Shown: in pieces, positions 7,375-15,654 of the stretch
Layout of the letters: every line of letters starts with the position of its first letter
How positions within the stretch are numbered: the stretch's first letter is position 1
Source: Candidatus Peribacteria bacterium
GTDB taxonomy: Bacteria > Patescibacteriota > Gracilibacteria > Peribacterales > Peribacteraceae
Reading direction: 5' to 3'
Length of the DNA stretch: 64,000 nucleotides
Assembly: GCA_023245935.1 (NCBI GenBank)
Contig: JAHFJM010000002.1
Coordinates: 135,085-199,084, forward strand
Notes under the pieces: model-generated
What the model saw: only the letters and a program-made list of their open reading frames with translations
Database searches by the model: none
Told to the model about the DNA's origin: nothing
Program-made: the position numbers and the translations under genes

Positions 7375-7623
7375 ATGTCTGTCACTCGTACCGTCAGTGT
7401 TCGAAACTTCCGTGAAAACATGAGCAAATTCCTGACGGAATCTCAGGAGAAAGGCGTGCATTTCGTGATCATGAAACACTCGGTTGCTGTCGCGCATGTG
7501 CTGCCTGCCTCCCAAAGTGATACGCATGAAGAACTTGCGAAAGATATCGCAAGAGCCCGCAAGGAGGTGAAACAAGGCAAAACCTTTTCGAGCGATGAAG
7601 TGCGGCATATTCTCGGGCTATGA
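7375..7623 (+). CDS. Phd/YefM-family antitoxin
   Basis: An 82-residue antitoxin. Its N-terminal half has the Phd/YefM fold (VSVRNFRENMSKFLTESQ, then HFVIMKHSVAVAHVLPAS), which dimerises and binds the operator. The C-terminal half is a charged helix that should wrap the toxin. Start at ATG 7375 (MSVTRTVSV), 30 bases after the -10 box; the longer frame overlaps the operator. Its TGA overlaps the toxin ATG (ATGA at 7620-7623), which indicates translational coupling. Confidence 0.88.
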   Translation: MSVTRTVSVRNFRENMSKFLTESQEKGVHFVIMKHSVAVAHVLPASQSDTHEELAKDIARARKEVKQGKTFSSDEVRHILGL

Positions 7624-7886
7624 GGCTTGCATATTCATTCACTGCACTCCGTGATCTTTCACGACTGCCGAAGAATATTGCACGAAGAATCACCGACAAG
7701 ATGGAATGGTTTCTTTCGCAAGAAGAGCCGCTTTCCTTTGCAAAACCCATGAAAGGCAATAAATTTGGCGATTATCGGTTCCGCATCGGAAATTATCGAG
7801 TCATTGTGGATATTGATCATGATGGATCTGTGCAAGTATTATTCGTTCTTTCCATCAAGCATCGAAAAGAAGTGTATCGATTTTGA
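7620..7886 (+). CDS. RelE/ParE-family toxin
   Basis: An 88-residue protein of the RelE/ParE superfamily, probably an mRNA interferase that cleaves transcripts at the ribosome. Visible family features are the N-terminal helix FTALRDLSRLPKNIARRI, the strand pair DYRFRIGNYRVIVDID and the C-terminal VLFVLSIKHRKEVYRF with the basic and tyrosine residues used in catalysis. It overlaps the antitoxin gene by four bases. A ParE-type gyrase poison is less likely but not excluded. Confidence 0.88.
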   Translation: MRLAYSFTALRDLSRLPKNIARRITDKMEWFLSQEEPLSFAKPMKGNKFGDYRFRIGNYRVIVDIDHDGSVQVLFVLSIKHRKEVYRF

Positions 7887-7906
7887 TGTATGCTAAACAC
7901 ACACAT

Positions 7907-7983
7907 GCGCCCGTAGCTCATCTGGATAGAGTACCTGGCTTCGAACCAGGGGGTAGCAGGTTCAAATCCTGCCGGGCGCACCA
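7907..7983 (+). tRNA. tRNA-Arg (anticodon TCG)
   Basis: A 77-nt cloverleaf. The acceptor stem is GCGCCCG/CGGGCGC, the D arm GCTC/GAGT, the anticodon stem CCTGG/CCAGG with loop CTTCGAA (anticodon TCG, reading CGA and CGG), the T arm GCAGG/CCTGC, and CCA is encoded. With the GCG tRNA at 3783 it covers all four CGN codons. Confidence 0.94.
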
Positions 7984-8007
7984 AATGAACAAGCGCACCA
8001 CTTAGAA

Positions 8008-8058
8008 AGAACCCTACACCAACGGTGCAGGGCTCTCGTTTCTCTACCTTTCGGCAGA
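8008..8058. terminator. tandem hairpins between convergent genes
   Basis: AGAACCCTACACC (8008-8020) pairs with GGTGCAGGGCTCT (8024-8036). A second stem, TCTCTAC/GCAGAGA, follows at 8041-8058. They lie between the plus-strand tRNA-Arg and the 3' end of the minus-strand gene at 8078 and probably terminate both. Confidence 0.6.
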
Positions 8059-8077
8059 GACTCTTTAACAACTCACT

Positions 8078-8899
8078 TTAGGAGTGCATGGCGTTCGCAT
8101 GCTTGCGAGCATCAGCATCCTTGGAAACAGTCTGCTTCTTTGGCGCTTCGCCGTTGCCGCTCGCGTGAGCTTGCGGCGTGGCAGTAGCCTGTTTCGCTTC
8201 GGCGGCATACGGGCTCCGGATGTTGAAGTCCAAGCCCGACTGACCGACGACGGCGTTCTGGATGACCGGAACGAATAGGTCGCATGCGACCATTTGTCCG
8301 ATCTGCGGCAGCTCAACATCAGGAATGAACTCCTGGATGAGATCCACCACGTGCTGAAGCGATGCTGACACCGCTTCTCCGGCACTCATTCCGATGACAC
8401 CGAAGGAAATCAACACCGGCAAGGTGCCCGTGAAGAAGTCCTTCTTTTCACCGCGTGCGAAACGCACGAACTCTGTGAAAGCGACATAGTCGCTCTCGAG
8501 GAGTTGCTGCAGTCGCATGAGAATCGTCGCAACGATACGGGGATTGACCACCGTACCGTCTCGCAACTTGGCAGTCGGCTCTGGGCGAGAGTCTTGCTCA
8601 GCGCCTTCCAATGGATGGAAGAGCCGCATCGCAAGACCATCTCCCTCGACGCACACCGCGACGAGGTCGCGGATCGCATCGTGAACGGGGCTGCCCCGTC
8701 CTTCACCGACCAATCCCAGGTTCAACAACACCTTGAGGGTGCCCCTCCCGCCGAATGGCTGGTAGGAACGTGTCCGACTGTGCCGGACAAACTCAACGAA
8801 CAGCACCGGATTGAGAGCCCACAAAGCTTGCAGCTTCGCGAACAAACCCAATACCGCACGTCCATTGACCTCTCTCCCTGACAAACGCAACGTGGCCAT
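8078..8899 (-). CDS. hypothetical protein with an internal duplication, 273 aa
   Basis: No known family. Two copies of a helical unit of about 65 residues are visible. The first covers roughly residues 27-92 (LWALNPVLFVEFVRHSRTR ... VHDAIRDLVAV) and the second 133-197 (LLESDYVAFTEFVRFARGE ... LQHVVDLIQEF). They share the order FVEFVR/FTEFVR, a GTL-VL-FG-VG stretch and a closing helix. The last 55 residues are Ala/Lys/Gln-rich and probably disordered. Unlike most genes here it has a Shine-Dalgarno sequence (AAGGAAGG, 8 bases before ATG) and a long structured leader. Confidence 0.75.
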   Translation of the reverse strand: MATLRLSGREVNGRAVLGLFAKLQALWALNPVLFVEFVRHSRTRSYQPFGGRGTLKVLLNLGLVGEGRGSPVHDAIRDLVAVCVEGDGLAMRLFHPLEGAEQDSRPEPTAKLRDGTVVNPRIVATILMRLQQLLESDYVAFTEFVRFARGEKKDFFTGTLPVLISFGVIGMSAGEAVSASLQHVVDLIQEFIPDVELPQIGQMVACDLFVPVIQNAVVGQSGLDFNIRSPYAAEAKQATATPQAHASGNGEAPKKQTVSKDADARKHANAMHS

Positions 8900-9047
8900 G
8901 ATGACCCTTCCTTTGTCCCATCAAAGGGACAACAAGTGAGATGTGAAAGAGCAATCGACCGACCGACATGATCAGAAGACGCCCTTTCGGGCTTTCCGGC
9001 TTTACAACCGGACCGCGGTATTTTATGTATTTTTTCACATTTGTCAA
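8900..9047 (-). promoter_or_regulatory. consensus promoter and structured 5' leader
   Basis: TTGACA (9047-9042), 16 bases, TAAAAT (9025-9020), then about 110 nt of leader. The leader holds a GCCC-GAAA-GGGC hairpin near 8979-8995 and a TTGTCCC/GGGACAA hairpin (8932-8913) immediately before the Shine-Dalgarno sequence. The second hairpin could control ribosome access. Confidence 0.65.
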
Positions 9048-9051
9048 TACT

Positions 9052-10263
9052 CTACACCCTCCGGAGTCTGTGTTTCATCCTCGTCTTCTTCGTCTGCAAA
9101 TACTTCTTCTGCTTCGCACTTTTCGGCGTGATCTCGATCGGAACTTGCTCCGCAATCGTTAAGCCGTAGCCTTCAAGTCCGACGACCTTCTTCGGATTAT
9201 TGGTCAGTAAGCGCATCTTCCCGACACCGAGATCTTTCAGAATCTGCGCTCCGATGCCGTACTCGCGAAGGTCATCGGGGAGCCCGAGAGCGCGGTTGGC
9301 ATCGACGGTGTCCATGCCGAGATGCTGCAATTCGTACGCGCGGATTTTATTCGTGAGCCCAATGCCTCGCCCTTCCTGCCGAAGGTACACAAGCACTCCC
9401 CTGCCCTCAGCCGCAATGCGCCGAAGCGCGAGATCGAGCTGCTGGCCGCAATCGCAATGGGAGGAGCCGAACACATCACCCGTGATGCACTCGGAGTGCA
9501 CGCGCACGAGCGTCGAGACTGACGGGCTGATCTTGCCCATCGTTAACGCAACATGTTCTTTTTTATGGAGGACATCTTCGTACACCGACACCGTGAACTT
9601 TCCGTACCTCGTCTCGAGAGTCGAACGTGCTTCGAGTTTGATGAGAGATTCCGATTTCCTGCGGTAGGCGATAAGGTCGGCAATCGGGAGAATCGGAATC
9701 TTGTGTTTCGCCGCAAAGGGAACGATGGACCGGAGCCGCATCATCGTACCGTCGTCATGCATCAGCTCACTGAGCACGGCACCCTCGCGAAGACCGGACA
9801 TTCTGCAGAGATCGACCGTCGCTTCGGTATGCCCCGCGCGGCAGAGCACGCCTCCGTCGTCTGCGCGAAGCGGGAAGATGTGTCCGGGGTGAACGAGATC
9901 TGCCGGCTTTGCTTTCGGGTTGATTGCGGTGCGAATCGTCGTCGCACGGTCGGCGGCGGAAATCCCTGTCGTTACGCCTTTCTTCGCTTCGATGCTCACG
10001 GTAAACGGTGTGCCGAACTTGCTCGTATTCTTCTTCACCATCGCAGGCAGCTTCAGCTGGTCGGCAATTGCATTGCTCAGCGGCAAACACACGACCCCGC
10101 CGGTGTAGCGAATCATGAATGCGAGCTTCTCGGCTGTCGCGAACTCTGCCGCAAGAACCAGATCGCCTTCGTTTTCACGGTCAGCATCGTCAACGACAAT
10201 CACAAACTGCCCATTCTTCAGAGCTTTCAGTGCTGCCGGAACATCGGAGAATGGCTTTGGCAT
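9052..10263 (-). CDS. ribBA: bifunctional DHBP synthase / GTP cyclohydrolase II
   Basis: Supplies both starting compounds of riboflavin synthesis. The N-terminal half (about 1-205) is 3,4-dihydroxy-2-butanone-4-phosphate synthase with DDADRENEGDLV and the GHTEATVDL motif. The C-terminal half (about 206-403) is GTP cyclohydrolase II with the zinc site C-ITGDVFGSSH-C-D-C, the RQEGRGIGLTNKIRAYELQ motif and the TNNPKK loop. ribH and ribE lie upstream on the same strand, separated from it by an SLH gene and a foldback repeat. No ribD is visible, so the deaminase/reductase step must be encoded elsewhere. Confidence 0.97.
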   Translation of the reverse strand: MPKPFSDVPAALKALKNGQFVIVVDDADRENEGDLVLAAEFATAEKLAFMIRYTGGVVCLPLSNAIADQLKLPAMVKKNTSKFGTPFTVSIEAKKGVTTGISAADRATTIRTAINPKAKPADLVHPGHIFPLRADDGGVLCRAGHTEATVDLCRMSGLREGAVLSELMHDDGTMMRLRSIVPFAAKHKIPILPIADLIAYRRKSESLIKLEARSTLETRYGKFTVSVYEDVLHKKEHVALTMGKISPSVSTLVRVHSECITGDVFGSSHCDCGQQLDLALRRIAAEGRGVLVYLRQEGRGIGLTNKIRAYELQHLGMDTVDANRALGLPDDLREYGIGAQILKDLGVGKMRLLTNNPKKVVGLEGYGLTIAEQVPIEITPKSAKQKKYLQTKKTRMKHRLRRV

Positions 10264-10305
10264 GGGATTGGATTCTACATGATTTTTTTATCCAATGTTG
10301 TAGGT

Positions 10306-10431
10306 AGTAAACTTCTAAAAAACAGCAGTATACGAGGAATCAAGCCAAAATTTCGCGAGGCGTATCGGTATACGTTGAGAGAAATTTTTGGCGAAGATGA
10401 CAAAGTAGACTGCGTTTTTTAGAAGTTTACT
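10306..10431. repeat. 126-bp foldback (MITE-like) element
   Basis: Terminal inverted repeats of about 27 bases begin AGTAAACTTCTAAAAAAC. The interior is also self-complementary (GCCAAAATTTC ... GAAATTTTTGGC, then CGTATCGGTATACG), so nearly the whole element folds into one cruciform. It fills most of the ribBA-SLH gap and overlaps the SLH stop codon. No transposase gene is present; it could be a miniature element or act as a terminator. Confidence 0.6.
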
Positions 10432-11791
10432 TTGGATGGAACTGCACTGTGTACGGAACTTTATGGATCGAGTCACCCGTCTTCCGTCCGATCCCAACCG
10501 TGTACTGCGCTCCTCCGTCACCGGCGCTGAAGAGGTACGGCACGTTGCACTCCGGACCCTTGAAGCCGAACTGATCGACGGCATCGGGAGTGTAGATGAT
10601 GCAATTCATGGGCTCGCCCGACGTCAGCTCGATGGTTGCCGTCTGCTCCGTCGGAATCGTGAAGCTGTACCAATCGAAGAGATCGCTTGCGTCGAGGATT
10701 CCCGTGCGAGGCAAACCCGGCTTCAGTTCAATGGCACTCGAAAATCCGTCATTGCCGTCTCCTGTCAAGAATTTGGCAGAGACGGTGTAGAGCACACCTG
10801 CAACCGTCGGTTGCAACTGCAACTGGTACTTTCCCGGCTTGAGTGTCGCCTGAATCGTACACATCGAACTCTCCTGGAAACCAAGGTAGTACTCGCTCGA
10901 GAAACCGTCATCCTTCAGGAGGTACAGACGACACGAGACGTCCGAGTGATAGTACCCGGAGGTCGCGACCTGCAGGGACACATCTGAGTACTTCGTGATC
11001 GTGAACAGGTAGACAGCGGGCTTCTTCTCGATGAAGGTGTCACTATCGAGGAACGGTACGGAAAGATTCTTCAGAATGTCCGTTCGCACCGAAGATGCGG
11101 AAGACGATGAGGAAGCTACGGTCGATACCGAGGATGACTGCTGCGAGGAAGATTGATTCTGAGAGAGGTTCAACGCATTGTAGATGTAGGCAGCTGCCTC
11201 GCCTCGAAGTAGTTCCTTGTCAGGATAGAAACGCGAACCGGTTTGTCCCGCAATCGGCAAAAGCCCGCTGGTGTATCCGGCACTGACATAGGCGCTGTAC
11301 CACGCGGATGTGGAGATATCGACGAACTTGATGAGGTTCTTGTCATCCTGCGAGATATCCGGTGCTTTGAGTCCGAAGAGCATGAAGACCATCTTCAAAG
11401 CTTCGGTTCTCGTGACCGGGCTTGCCGGACGGAATTTGTTGTCACTGTAGCCCTTCACGAAGGCGTTCTCTCTGGCAGCGGCATCGCAGACATAGCCTTC
11501 GTACCAACTGCCGACGACGACATCGTCAAAACATTTCACATTGATCGGCTTCGGCATTCTCCCGGTTGCGACGTAAAGCATCTTCAGGAATTCCGCACGG
11601 TTCACCGAGCGCTCCGGGTAGAACTTTCCATCGGGATTGCCTTTCAGGATTCCCGCCCTCGCGAGCGATTCGATCTCACCTTTGAAGACGTGCGTGTCGC
11701 TGATATCGGAGAAGAGTCCTGCACCGAGAGCAGACATCGGTTCCAGAAGAACCAGTGAAACAAGAAGGGTCGCGAGACGAAGTTGCTTCAT
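10427..11791 (-). CDS. secreted protein with three SLH domains and a C-terminal PPC-like domain
   Basis: A cell-envelope protein anchored through S-layer homology domains. The signal peptide is residues 1-24 (MKQLRLATLLVSLVLLEP...). Three SLH repeats follow: FSDISDTHVFKGEIESLARA, CFDDVVVGSWYEGYV and FVDISTSAWYSAYVSAGY. A Ser/Gln-rich linker (about residues 210-240) leads to a beta-rich C-terminal half with the phrasing of bacterial pre-peptidase C-terminal domains (LKPGKYQLQLQPT). Start at ATG 11791, where the signal peptide begins. It sits between ribH and ribBA without obvious functional link. Confidence 0.87.
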   Translation of the reverse strand: MKQLRLATLLVSLVLLEPMSALGAGLFSDISDTHVFKGEIESLARAGILKGNPDGKFYPERSVNRAEFLKMLYVATGRMPKPINVKCFDDVVVGSWYEGYVCDAAARENAFVKGYSDNKFRPASPVTRTEALKMVFMLFGLKAPDISQDDKNLIKFVDISTSAWYSAYVSAGYTSGLLPIAGQTGSRFYPDKELLRGEAAAYIYNALNLSQNQSSSQQSSSVSTVASSSSSASSVRTDILKNLSVPFLDSDTFIEKKPAVYLFTITKYSDVSLQVATSGYYHSDVSCRLYLLKDDGFSSEYYLGFQESSMCTIQATLKPGKYQLQLQPTVAGVLYTVSAKFLTGDGNDGFSSAIELKPGLPRTGILDASDLFDWYSFTIPTEQTATIELTSGEPMNCIIYTPDAVDQFGFKGPECNVPYLFSAGDGGAQYTVGIGRKTGDSIHKVPYTVQFHPK

Positions 11792-11854
11792 GGGTGAGCG
11801 GAAAAGGTAGAGATCGCGAGCGTACCCTTGAACACATCTGTTATACAAGATTTC

Positions 11855-12328
11855 TCAACTCATTTTGGAAACATTCGCAAGCTGAGTCAGCAGAGTCTTC
11901 GCAGCAAGAGAACCCTTCGCATCCGTTCCAACAGCTCTTGATCGTGCGTCGTCGAGCGCATCCACAAAGAGCACTTCGAAGATAATCGGCTTCCCGAGTG
12001 CAAGCTGCACCTGCATGCATCCTGCGGCAGACTGCTCTGCGATGAGCCGCGCGTGATGTGTTGCTCCCTGCACGATAATGCCGAGTGCAATGGCACCGTC
12101 AGCACCTTGTTCCAATGCCTTCTGACAGAGCAGCGGAAGTTCGAACGAACCCGGTGCATCGATGAGCTGAATATTCTTTTCCGGAATGCCGGCAGCAATC
12201 AATGTTTTCCGGGCATCCGTTGCCATCGCCGACGTGAGATCCGAATACCACACGGATCGAACCAGTGCGATCTTCCACTGCGGATTGATCTGAGTCTTGC
12301 CGAAATCGGGAACGTCACTTTTTGTCAT
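11855..12328 (-). CDS. ribH: 6,7-dimethyl-8-ribityllumazine synthase
   Basis: Condenses the ribBA-derived 4-carbon phosphate with the pyrimidine precursor to form lumazine, the penultimate step to riboflavin. Family motifs are present: WKIALVRSVWY, DAPGSFELPLLCQKAL, GIIVQGATHH (with the catalytic His) and VLFVDALDDARSRA near the end. At 157 residues it has the usual length. It overlaps the 3' end of ribE by 14 bases, so the two are translated from one message. Confidence 0.95.
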   Translation of the reverse strand: MTKSDVPDFGKTQINPQWKIALVRSVWYSDLTSAMATDARKTLIAAGIPEKNIQLIDAPGSFELPLLCQKALEQGADGAIALGIIVQGATHHARLIAEQSAAGCMQVQLALGKPIIFEVLFVDALDDARSRAVGTDAKGSLAAKTLLTQLANVSKMS

Positions 12329-12893
12329 GAGCTGTGAGTATATATTTTCCGAGAATATCCGTCTCGATATTCACCGCATCCCCAGTACTAAGCAAACCAA
12401 GTGTCGTGCAGCTGAGCGTGTGAGGAATGAGTGCGACGGAGAGTTGAGCGCCCGAGAGTCCGGCAACGGTCAATGCAACGCCGTCGATTGCGATCGAACC
12501 GTGGAGAACGATGTATTTCTGGAGATGTGTTGGGATCTGTACGAGCAGGATCGTGCCCCCGACCCCCTTCCGTAACTCTCCTACCCTCCCCACTCCTTCG
12601 CAGTGCCCGAGCACCATATGCCCCTCAAATCTGCCATTCGCCTTCATCGCACGCTCAAGATTGACCGGATCGCCGACGAGAAGCTCACCGAGCTTGGTCT
12701 TCTCGAACGTCGTCTCGACGACATCGAACGACATGGACATCTGGTCGAATGAAACAATCGAAAGACACACGCCGGATACGGCAATGCTGGAACCGATGTT
12801 GATATCATCAAAACTCTTCGGTCGCTCAAGCGTGAGCGCGTTTGTGCTCATCTTGAGAACTTTCGCCGTTGCTTCGATGATTCCGGTGAACAT
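12315..12893 (-). CDS. ribE: riboflavin synthase alpha chain
   Basis: Dismutates two lumazine molecules into riboflavin. It has the canonical MFTGIIE start and two lumazine-binding repeats: IAVSGVCLSIV with GHMVLGH in the first, and IAIDGVALTVAGL with VALIPHTL in the second. 192 residues, normal length. A TAAGAT box lies nine bases upstream of the ATG (12908-12903). There is no FMN riboswitch in the 45-base upstream gap. First of the rib genes in transcription order. Confidence 0.96.
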   Translation of the reverse strand: MFTGIIEATAKVLKMSTNALTLERPKSFDDINIGSSIAVSGVCLSIVSFDQMSMSFDVVETTFEKTKLGELLVGDPVNLERAMKANGRFEGHMVLGHCEGVGRVGELRKGVGGTILLVQIPTHLQKYIVLHGSIAIDGVALTVAGLSGAQLSVALIPHTLSCTTLGLLSTGDAVNIETDILGKYILTAHDKK

Positions 12894-12938
12894 GGGGGAG
12901 GAATCTTAGCATGAACATATTCGGAAAGATTCATACCA

Positions 12939-13571
12939 TCAACATTCTTGCCATTTTGGTCCGTAACGATTACATATGCCAAATTCAGAGTTCGGTGGAT
13001 TAAAGCTGCAAGATGCTGTTGTATATTCTTGCCACTTGCGACACTTACCATAATGGCACCCTTGGACACATCCACCATTATACTTTTTTTTGCAATTGGT
13101 TTCTTGGTTGCACTTAGTCGGAGATGGTGGTGGAGGCGGGGTAGTGCCAGATGCAGGTGTCAATGAAGGTGGTTTATTCTTACACTGTCCCATCTTCGGT
13201 CCGGTCTGATCGCAAAAACCGGAACAACATGGAAATGGCATACCGACACCGCAAATGGTGCCATTTATTACGCAAATATCCGCATGCACACATGTGTTAT
13301 TACAAGTAGCATCAGAAGACGGAGCGCCATCAGTCAATCCTTGGTCTGTGCACTGTGTTCCCAAATTATTTGTCGCCGTACACACCGGATGATCCATGAT
13401 GGAGTCCCTGCAACATATATATGGAGATGGAGGTGGACGCGTACCCCCTCCCTTCAAAACCACTCCCCTCACATCCCCTCCGGAAATTCCGAGGCGCTCC
13501 GTTAAGACCATGCCGGCAATACCGACCATGGCAACTCCTGCAAGGATAAGAATGGTGACGGACTTCGGCAT
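12939..13571 (-). CDS. secreted cysteine-rich protein with knottin-like spacing
   Basis: A 210-residue protein with an N-terminal membrane/signal segment (MPKSVTILILAGVAMVGIAG) and a remarkable 20 cysteines, all outside it. The first cluster of 12 includes the stretch ICGVGMPFPCCSGFCDQT followed by GPKMGQC, a C..CC..C..C pattern like inhibitor-cystine-knot peptides. A Pro/Thr-rich linker (about 135-147) leads to a second 8-Cys module (CNQETNCKKKYNGGC ... KWQEC). Start at ATG 13571; the longer frame adds residues ahead of the signal. Function unknown: a disulfide-stabilised surface or secreted domain is the safest reading. It separates the phenylalanine operon from the rib genes. Confidence 0.78.
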   Translation of the reverse strand: MPKSVTILILAGVAMVGIAGMVLTERLGISGGDVRGVVLKGGGTRPPPSPYICCRDSIMDHPVCTATNNLGTQCTDQGLTDGAPSSDATCNNTCVHADICVINGTICGVGMPFPCCSGFCDQTGPKMGQCKNKPPSLTPASGTTPPPPPSPTKCNQETNCKKKYNGGCVQGCHYGKCRKWQEYTTASCSFNPPNSEFGICNRYGPKWQEC

Positions 13572-13670
13572 ACTGTTTGGAGGGAACGTATTGCTGCAAA
13601 TTCTCTGCCGGTTGTTTTTGGAAAGCAAGTGCGAAGTAGGGGCGCATCGCGATACGCCCCTACGAAAACT

Positions 13671-14831
13671 TCACAGCACTTTGATTATCTTCCCACACAG
13701 CTCCCCTATTCTCCTTTCAGGAATTCCCGCTATATTGATGCGTCCGTCGAGCGGAAGAAAAACCTGCTCTTCCACTTTTAAACGAACCACTTGATCCTGC
13801 GTGAGCGGCAACATCGCAAACATGCCGTAGCCCAAAAGCGATGCATGAAATGTTTCAGGCAGATTTGAAACGAGCAACGAACGTTTTCGCTGCATCAGAG
13901 CACGCGCGGCGCGGAGATCCTCCCGCCACTGCGCGCTGAATTTCTGCTGCGTCCGTGCAACGATCGCCTGTCCGAAGGTCGGTGCCGCAGAATGCATGGT
14001 GCGTGTGATCGACGAGTAGTTGCCCTCGATGATTTCTTTCTCCTTTGCAGAGGAAGCAAACGCGCAGGCAAGACCAGTCCGTAGACCGTAGATACTGTGA
14101 TTTTTCGAAGCAGACCAGGTTACAAGCGTCGTGATCCCAGCATCGACGAAGTGCTGTACGGGTTTAGTATCCGCCTCGGGTTCTTCTTTGAATCCCTGAT
14201 ACGCGATATCGAGAAGCGCAATGCAGGGAACGTTCTGCAGTGCCTGGATGAGCTCATGCCAATCGTTCTCCGTGAGATCGAGTCCCGTTGGATTATGACA
14301 TCCAACCTGGAGCAGCAGCCCGAACGGCTCCGTCATTTTTTTCACAGCGGAGAGAATTCCGTCGATTGATGCTTTCCCGTCCTGCAGATACGGAACTTCG
14401 AGGACCGCAAGCCCCGCAGCTTTTGCCGGGGGATGGTGATTCGCCCACGCGGGAACAGGGAGAATGATTGTACGAGAAGTTTTTTCAAGCATCATGTGCA
14501 TCAGTCGCAAATTAATTGCGAGCGCTCCCGTACCACCGGTCGATGCAATGGACGCAATTTGCGCACCCCGATTTGTAGTCAGCAACGCAGAAACACTCTC
14601 ACGAAATTCAGGAAGCCCGTTCAGTGGCGGATAGGAAAAGTTGAAGGTCTGAAGGTTTTGCTGTAACTCTGCGATTGACATCTTCACACTCGGTAACACG
14701 AGAGGCCTTCCCTCTTCATCCATGTAGATGCCGAGTGTTCCATCAATCGCCTGCGGTCCCGCCGCTCTCGCTTCCGCCGCAATCGCAAACAGCGGATCTG
14801 GGATGGGAACGGGAAGAGAAGAGAATTTCAT
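13671..14831 (-). CDS. class I aminotransferase, probably aromatic (phenylpyruvate to phenylalanine)
   Basis: A PLP-dependent fold-type I aminotransferase of 386 residues. It has the pyridoxal-binding sequence SASKNHSIYGLRTG (Schiff-base Lys), the substrate loop VGCHNPTGLDL, ALLDIAYQGF and the N-terminal YPPLNGLPEFRESV typical of the aspartate/tyrosine (AspC/TyrB) branch. As the last gene of an operon that ends in prephenate dehydratase it most likely makes phenylalanine from phenylpyruvate; aspartate transamination is also plausible. Start at ATG 14831, six bases after a TATTCT box, so it may also have its own promoter inside pheA. Confidence 0.9.
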   Translation of the reverse strand: MKFSSLPVPIPDPLFAIAAEARAAGPQAIDGTLGIYMDEEGRPLVLPSVKMSIAELQQNLQTFNFSYPPLNGLPEFRESVSALLTTNRGAQIASIASTGGTGALAINLRLMHMMLEKTSRTIILPVPAWANHHPPAKAAGLAVLEVPYLQDGKASIDGILSAVKKMTEPFGLLLQVGCHNPTGLDLTENDWHELIQALQNVPCIALLDIAYQGFKEEPEADTKPVQHFVDAGITTLVTWSASKNHSIYGLRTGLACAFASSAKEKEIIEGNYSSITRTMHSAAPTFGQAIVARTQQKFSAQWREDLRAARALMQRKRSLLVSNLPETFHASLLGYGMFAMLPLTQDQVVRLKVEEQVFLPLDGRINIAGIPERRIGELCGKIIKVL

Positions 14832-14865
14832 GAGAAGAGAATACAGGATTGAAGAAAGGCATCGG

Positions 14866-15654
14866 TCACCATTGACCGAGAACAGTGACTTCTGCGTGCT
14901 CTGAAAGTTCTTCCAGAACTTTCTTCGTTCGCTCCTGATCCGGACTCCCGAGAAAATCAAGATAGAACACATAGTGCCCGAAACGCTGACCGCTCGGACG
15001 ACTCTCGATACGCGTGAGACTGATGTCGTACACTTTGAACGGTGTGAGGAGCGCATGCAGAAGCCCGGGTCTGTCGCCGGTAGGGTTGAGAACAATTGTC
15101 ATATGCATTCGTTTCTCGTTCGCATAGAGATCGGTGACTGAGACAACGGCGAAGCGCGTTGTGTTGCCGTCTCCCTCGATGTCTTCGCTCTGAACCGTGA
15201 GACCGTTACTTCTGAGAACGTTTGCCGATGCGATCGCACCGATCGTCGGATCATTGGAAGCGAGCAGTGCAGCGGCAGCCGTGCTCGTTGCCGGAAGATG
15301 TTCCGCGTCGGGATAGTGAGCTTTCAGCCATTTTCGGCACTGCCGGAGCGCTTGCGTGTGACTGGAAACTTTTCGAACGTTCTTCGGATCGAGCGCGCCA
15401 AATGCATGCTTGATCGCGAGGTCTTCGGTACGGACGATCCGCACCTTCGATTCGTACAGCAGATCGAGAATTTCATCGATGGAGCCGTGCAGACTGTTCT
15501 CGATCGGAACGACACCAACATCCTTTGGATGCTTCTCAAGTGCATCGAACAGAGCATCGAAGTTCGGTGCGAACACGATCTGCTCACCGGGAAAAATCTT
15601 CTCCGCCGCTTCATGGGAGAATGTTCCTGCCGGACCGAGCGTGTGAACCTTCAT
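14866..15654 (-). CDS. pheA: prephenate dehydratase
   Basis: Converts prephenate to phenylpyruvate. The catalytic domain (about 1-180) starts VHTLGPAGTFSHEAA and has VVPIENSLHGSIDEI and the key DGNTTRFAV motif. The C-terminal ACT domain (about 185-262) contains GLLHALLTPF and LTRIESRPS, the phenylalanine-binding ESRP signature, so feedback inhibition by phenylalanine is expected. Start at ATG 15654, which overlaps the chorismate mutase TGA as ATGA; this argues for translational coupling and against the longer frame. Confidence 0.95.
   Translation of the reverse strand: MKVHTLGPAGTFSHEAAEKIFPGEQIVFAPNFDALFDALEKHPKDVGVVPIENSLHGSIDEILDLLYESKVRIVRTEDLAIKHAFGALDPKNVRKVSSHTQALRQCRKWLKAHYPDAEHLPATSTAAAALLASNDPTIGAIASANVLRSNGLTVQSEDIEGDGNTTRFAVVSVTDLYANEKRMHMTIVLNPTGDRPGLLHALLTPFKVYDISLTRIESRPSGQRFGHYVFYLDFLGSPDQERTKKVLEELSEHAEVTVLGQW

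Noticed and set aside
12848..13078. A 76-codon minus-strand frame overlapping the starts of ribE and the ends of the Cys-rich gene
   Set aside because: Overlaps two better-supported genes in another frame, has no promoter of its own and no family resemblance.
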